Below the pieces are notes generated by a model. The model made no database searches. It was given only the letters and a program-made list of their open reading frames with translations, and was not told the origin of the DNA. From the NCBI RefSeq assembly GCF_022095675.1, contig NZ_JAHYSG010000171.1, positions 1 to 18,246 on the forward strand: DNA of 18,246 nucleotides, read 5' to 3'. Both the position numbers and the translations under genes were made by a program. This DNA is from Dactylosporangium sp. AC04546. GTDB taxonomy: Bacteria > Actinomycetota > Actinomycetes > Mycobacteriales > Micromonosporaceae. Shown here piece after piece: positions 16,235 through 18,246 of the stretch; the first letter of the stretch is position 1; the number at the start of each line of letters is the position of its first letter.

Positions 16235-16240
16235 ATTCTA
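16235..16240 (-). promoter_or_regulatory. -10 element for leaderless transcription of the membrane protein gene
   Basis: On the minus strand TAGAAT (one mismatch from TATAAT) ends 6 nt before the ATG at 16228. That spacing would put the transcript start at or next to the start codon. No clear -35 is visible. The missing ribosome binding site fits this reading. Confidence 0.45.
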
Positions 16241-16285
16241 GTAACGATGATCTATGCCGTCTGCGGTATTCCGGGACCGGTTCGG

Positions 16286-16310
16286 CGGATCTTCGCCCTG
16301 GTCCGGGACG
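16286..16310. repeat. 25-bp direct repeat, left copy (upstream of the XRE gene)
   Basis: This 25-bp stretch matches 17187-17211 in the same orientation with a single difference (C versus G at the 11th base). The right copy encodes RIFGLVRD near the C-terminus of the XRE-DUF5753 protein. The left copy would encode RIFALVRD in a non-genic context. Similarity stops abruptly on both sides. Confidence 0.85.
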
Positions 16311-16320
16311 GAGATGATCG

Positions 16321-16336
16321 ACAAGTCTGTACAAGT
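16321..16336 (+). promoter_or_regulatory. ACAAGT direct repeats upstream of the XRE gene
   Basis: ACAAGT occurs at 16321-16326 and 16331-16336. The 10-bp period places both on the same helix face. They end 5 nt before the candidate -35 of the regulator and could be its own binding site. Confidence 0.35.
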
Positions 16337-16341
16337 GGTGG

Positions 16342-16370
16342 TGTAACCGGCGGTGCACAGGCTGTAGGGT
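16342..16370 (+). promoter_or_regulatory. Candidate promoter of the XRE-DUF5753 gene
   Basis: TGTAAC (16342-16347) and TAGGGT (16365-16370) are separated by 17 nt. Both are imperfect matches to -35 and -10 elements. The leader would be about 40 nt. Confidence 0.35.
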
Positions 16371-16418
16371 GTTCGGGTCGTCCTTCATCGTGAAAGAAAA
16401 ATCGAGCGGGAGCGAGCT

Positions 16419-17240
16419 ATGCCGATCACCGGACAGCGAGTGGTGCGCCGGACGCTCGGCCGACGGATGACCAGGTTACGCGTCGCCAGCGGCAAGAGTC
16501 GCCGCGAGGTGGCCGAGGCCAAGCTGGGCATCTCGGAGCCGACCCTGCACCGCATCGAGACCGGCAAGGTGCCGGTGACGCCGGCCAACGTGCGCGCGCT
16601 GTGCTGGCTCTACGGCGCCGACCAGAGCATCACCGACGCGCTCGCCGAGCTCGCCCTGGGCACGTCCCAGGAGGAGTGGTGGGACGCCAACCCGGTGATC
16701 CCCGACTGGTTCAAGCTGTACGTCGGGCTGGAGGCGAGCGCCAACCGGATCAGCACCTACGACGGGGAGATCGTCCCCGGCGAGCTGCAGACCGAGCAGT
16801 ACGCGGTGGCCATCTTCGCCGCCGAGCAGCCCTCCGACGACGACGCCGCGCAGCGCCACGTCAAGCTGCGCATGCAGCGCCAGCAGGCGTTGTTCAGCCG
16901 CTCTCCGGTGCCGAAGCTGGTCACCGTCATCGGCGAGAACGTGCTCACCCGGCAGGTCGGCGGCAAGGCCGTGCTCGACGGGCAGCTCGACCACCTGCGC
17001 GAGATCGACGCCAAGGGCCTGGTCGAGATCCGCGTCCTGCCGTTCGCGGCCGGTGCGCACGCGGCGATGGCGGGCGCGTTCCGTATCCTGGACTTCGACG
17101 ACGCGGACGACCCCGACATGGTGTACCTGGAGTCGCACGTCGGCGCGATGTACCTCGAGGAGGACCACGAGATCACGGAGTACCGCCGGATCTTCGGCCT
17201 GGTCCGGGACGCTTCGGTGCCGCTCGCGGAGTTTCGATGA
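16419..17240 (+). CDS. XRE-family regulator with DUF5753 effector domain
   Basis: DNA-binding protein of 273 residues. The helix-turn-helix lies at about residues 13-65 (SRREVAEAKLGISEPTLHRIETGKVPVT). The DUF5753 domain follows (about 90-268), with YEGEIVPGELQTE-like sequence (here YDGEIVPGELQTEQYA), VIGENVLTRQVGG, RVLPFAAGAHAAMAGAF and YLEEDHEITEYRRIF. Such proteins are abundant in actinomycetes and usually pair with a small DUF397 protein. No DUF397 gene is seen here, and a DUF574 methyltransferase follows instead. The ATG at 16419 has GGGAG 6 nt upstream. Leu20 is encoded by TTA, the only such codon I found in any gene of the window, so translation may depend on the rare tRNA of bldA. Confidence 0.9.
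   Translation: MPITGQRVVRRTLGRRMTRLRVASGKSRREVAEAKLGISEPTLHRIETGKVPVTPANVRALCWLYGADQSITDALAELALGTSQEEWWDANPVIPDWFKLYVGLEASANRISTYDGEIVPGELQTEQYAVAIFAAEQPSDDDAAQRHVKLRMQRQQALFSRSPVPKLVTVIGENVLTRQVGGKAVLDGQLDHLREIDAKGLVEIRVLPFAAGAHAAMAGAFRILDFDDADDPDMVYLESHVGAMYLEEDHEITEYRRIFGLVRDASVPLAEFR
17187..17211. repeat. 25-bp direct repeat, right copy (inside the XRE gene)
   Basis: Copy of 16286-16310 with one mismatch, lying within the last 20 codons of the XRE-DUF5753 gene. The two copies are 901 bp apart. Recombination between them would remove the promoter and nearly the whole regulator. Confidence 0.85.
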
Positions 17241-17261
17241 GTTTGGTTTGGTTGGGCCGGG

Positions 17262-17267
17262 TATGAT
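17262..17267 (+). promoter_or_regulatory. Candidate -10 (TATGAT) ahead of the DUF574 methyltransferase
   Basis: TATGAT, one mismatch from consensus, lies in the 92-nt gap after the XRE gene, about 65 nt before the GTG at 17333. The upstream GTTTGGTTTGGTTGG stretch offers no clear -35. Independent or added transcription of the methyltransferase is possible. Confidence 0.35.
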
Positions 17268-17332
17268 CCACGGTAAGGCGCGATCCATGCGAATGCGTTG
17301 ACATACCCCTTCCCCCAGCAAGGCGGTCTCCG

Positions 17333-18151
17333 GTGGCAGGAGTGGCACAGAGCGGTGAGCCGAAACCGGCTACCGCGGCCCGGATCTACGACTATCACCT
17401 CGGCGGGATTCACAACTTCCCCGCCGATCGCGAGGCCGGTGACACGGTTGCCAAGCTCTTCCCGCTGGTGCCGGCACTGGCCCGCAACAACCGGGCGTTC
17501 CTGCGCCGCGCGGTGCAGTATCTTGCCGCGTCCGGGGTGCGCCAGTTCCTCGACGTCGGCTCGGGCATCCCGACCGTCGGCAACGTCCACGAGGTCGCCC
17601 GCGCGATCGTCCCCGACGCCCGGGTGATCTACGTCGACCTCGACCCGGTGGCGGTCTCGGAGAGCCTGGAGATCCTCGACGGCGACTCCCGCGCCACGGC
17701 CGTGCGGGCCGACCTGCGCGACCCCGACAGCATCCTGACCCACCCGCAGGTCCGCCGCATGATCAACTTCCGCGAGCCGGTCGGCGTGCTGCTCATCGCG
17801 GTCCTGCACTTCGTCCCCGACGACGAGGCCGCCGTCGACGCCGTGTCCCGCCTGTGCGCGCCGTTCGTGCCGGGCAGTCACCTGGCGATCTCCCACGCCT
17901 CGGGCGACGGCATGGTCGAGCCCAAGACGGACGACCTGGCGGTCGCCAAGGACCTGTACAGCCGCAACACCACGACCCCGTTCCACCTGCGCTCGCGGCC
18001 TCAGGTCGAGCGGTTCTTCGCCGGGCTGGAGCTCGTCGAGCCGGGCGTGGTCTGGCTGCCGGAGTGGCGGCCGGCCCCGGACGACCCGACGGACTTCACG
18101 GCGCAGCCGTCGCTGAGCGCCGGTCTGGCGGGCGTCGGCCGCATCCGCTGA
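17333..18151 (+). CDS. DUF574-type SAM-dependent methyltransferase (Methyltransf_19)
   Basis: Protein of 272 residues of the actinomycete family PF04672. The family hallmarks are ARIYDYHLGGIHNFPADRE near the start, FLDVGSGIPTVGNVHEVA around Asp74 (SAM site), VIYVDLDPVAV after strand 2 and LLIAVLHFVPDD at motif IV. SHLAISHASGDG lies on the following strand. Length is normal. The GTG at 17333 has AAGGCGG about 6 nt upstream. Substrates of this family are unknown. The genes are very numerous in streptomycetes and relatives and often sit beside XRE regulators, as here. It starts 92 nt after the XRE gene. Confidence 0.9.
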   Translation: MAGVAQSGEPKPATAARIYDYHLGGIHNFPADREAGDTVAKLFPLVPALARNNRAFLRRAVQYLAASGVRQFLDVGSGIPTVGNVHEVARAIVPDARVIYVDLDPVAVSESLEILDGDSRATAVRADLRDPDSILTHPQVRRMINFREPVGVLLIAVLHFVPDDEAAVDAVSRLCAPFVPGSHLAISHASGDGMVEPKTDDLAVAKDLYSRNTTTPFHLRSRPQVERFFAGLELVEPGVVWLPEWRPAPDDPTDFTAQPSLSAGLAGVGRIR

Positions 18152-18160
18152 CCCAGCGCC

Positions 18161-18176
18161 GGGGGTGCGTACCCCC
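18161..18176 (+). terminator. Hairpin after the DUF574 methyltransferase
   Basis: GGGGGT-GCGT-ACCCCC forms a perfect 6-bp stem with a 4-nt loop, 9 nt after the stop codon. No T run follows. The rest of the window to 18246 shows no gene. Confidence 0.5.
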
Positions 18177-18246
18177 TGCGCCGTCACAGTTCACCGCGAC
18201 GCCCTGTGGCGCCCTGTGTCCTGCGGCGCTTCGTGTCTCGCTGGGC

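Overview
The window is about 18 kb of very GC-rich DNA with strong G/C preference at third codon positions. It has short intergenic gaps, frequent GTG starts and GTGA stop/start overlaps. Protein content points to a filamentous actinomycete: an NgcEFG chitin-sugar transporter without its own ATPase, an XRE-DUF5753 regulator beside a DUF574 methyltransferase, a TIGR04222-like membrane protein and a secreted PL3 pectate lyase with a ricin-type domain. A Micromonosporaceae-type soil or plant-associated organism is my inference; nothing in the window fixes the genus. I see no tRNA, rRNA, CRISPR array, transposase or phage gene.

Layout. (1) 1-549 has no convincing gene. It holds a 15-unit hexamer array bracketed by two hairpins that share a 14-bp core, then overlapping palindromes in front of ngcE. 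(2) 550-3776 (+) is ngcE-ngcF-ngcG, an ABC importer for N-acetylglucosamine/diacetylchitobiose: a Tat-type lipoprotein and two permeases. (3) 3754-6553 (-) is lutA-lutB-lutC, the iron-sulfur L-lactate oxidation complex. It is read divergently from a FadR/LldR-type regulator (6607-7287, +), with a perfect TGGTC-T-GACCA operator between them. A small VOC-fold gene follows the regulator. (4) 7700-11803 (-) is a probable operon, in transcription order: secreted lipase resembling Archaeoglobus AFL, sugar-porter MFS protein with an N-terminal Gln run, class I methyltransferase, and more loosely a GAP-family membrane protein. (5) 11921-13045 (+) is a cytochrome P450, divergent from the lipase across a 15-bp perfect palindrome. 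(6) 13060-14055 (-) is a TIGR04222-like membrane protein. (7) 14226-15494 (+) is a secreted ricin-PL3 pectate lyase with a dense control region: a TTGACA promoter, a 16-bp LacI-type operator and two more inverted repeats. (8) 15536-16228 (-) is a four-helix membrane protein of unknown role. Its 3' coding end contains the strong terminator hairpin that probably serves the pectate lyase. (9) 16419-18151 (+) holds an XRE-DUF5753 regulator, with the only TTA codon I found in the window, and a DUF574 methyltransferase.

How it fits together. Much of the window serves scavenging of environmental carbon: chitin oligomers (ngcEFG), lactate (lutABC), pectin (PL3 lyase), lipids or esters (AFL-like lipase) and sugars (MFS). 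Most of these have visible local operators. The right end is a regulator/methyltransferase pair of the kind common in actinomycete developmental or secondary-metabolism circuits.

The points most worth following are the 25-bp near-identical direct repeat framing the XRE-DUF5753 gene (16286-16310 and 17187-17211), the TTA codon in that gene, the hairpin-bracketed hexamer array at the left end, the terminator embedded in an opposing coding sequence, and the layered pectate lyase promoter. I did not find a clear new defence or mobile system here.
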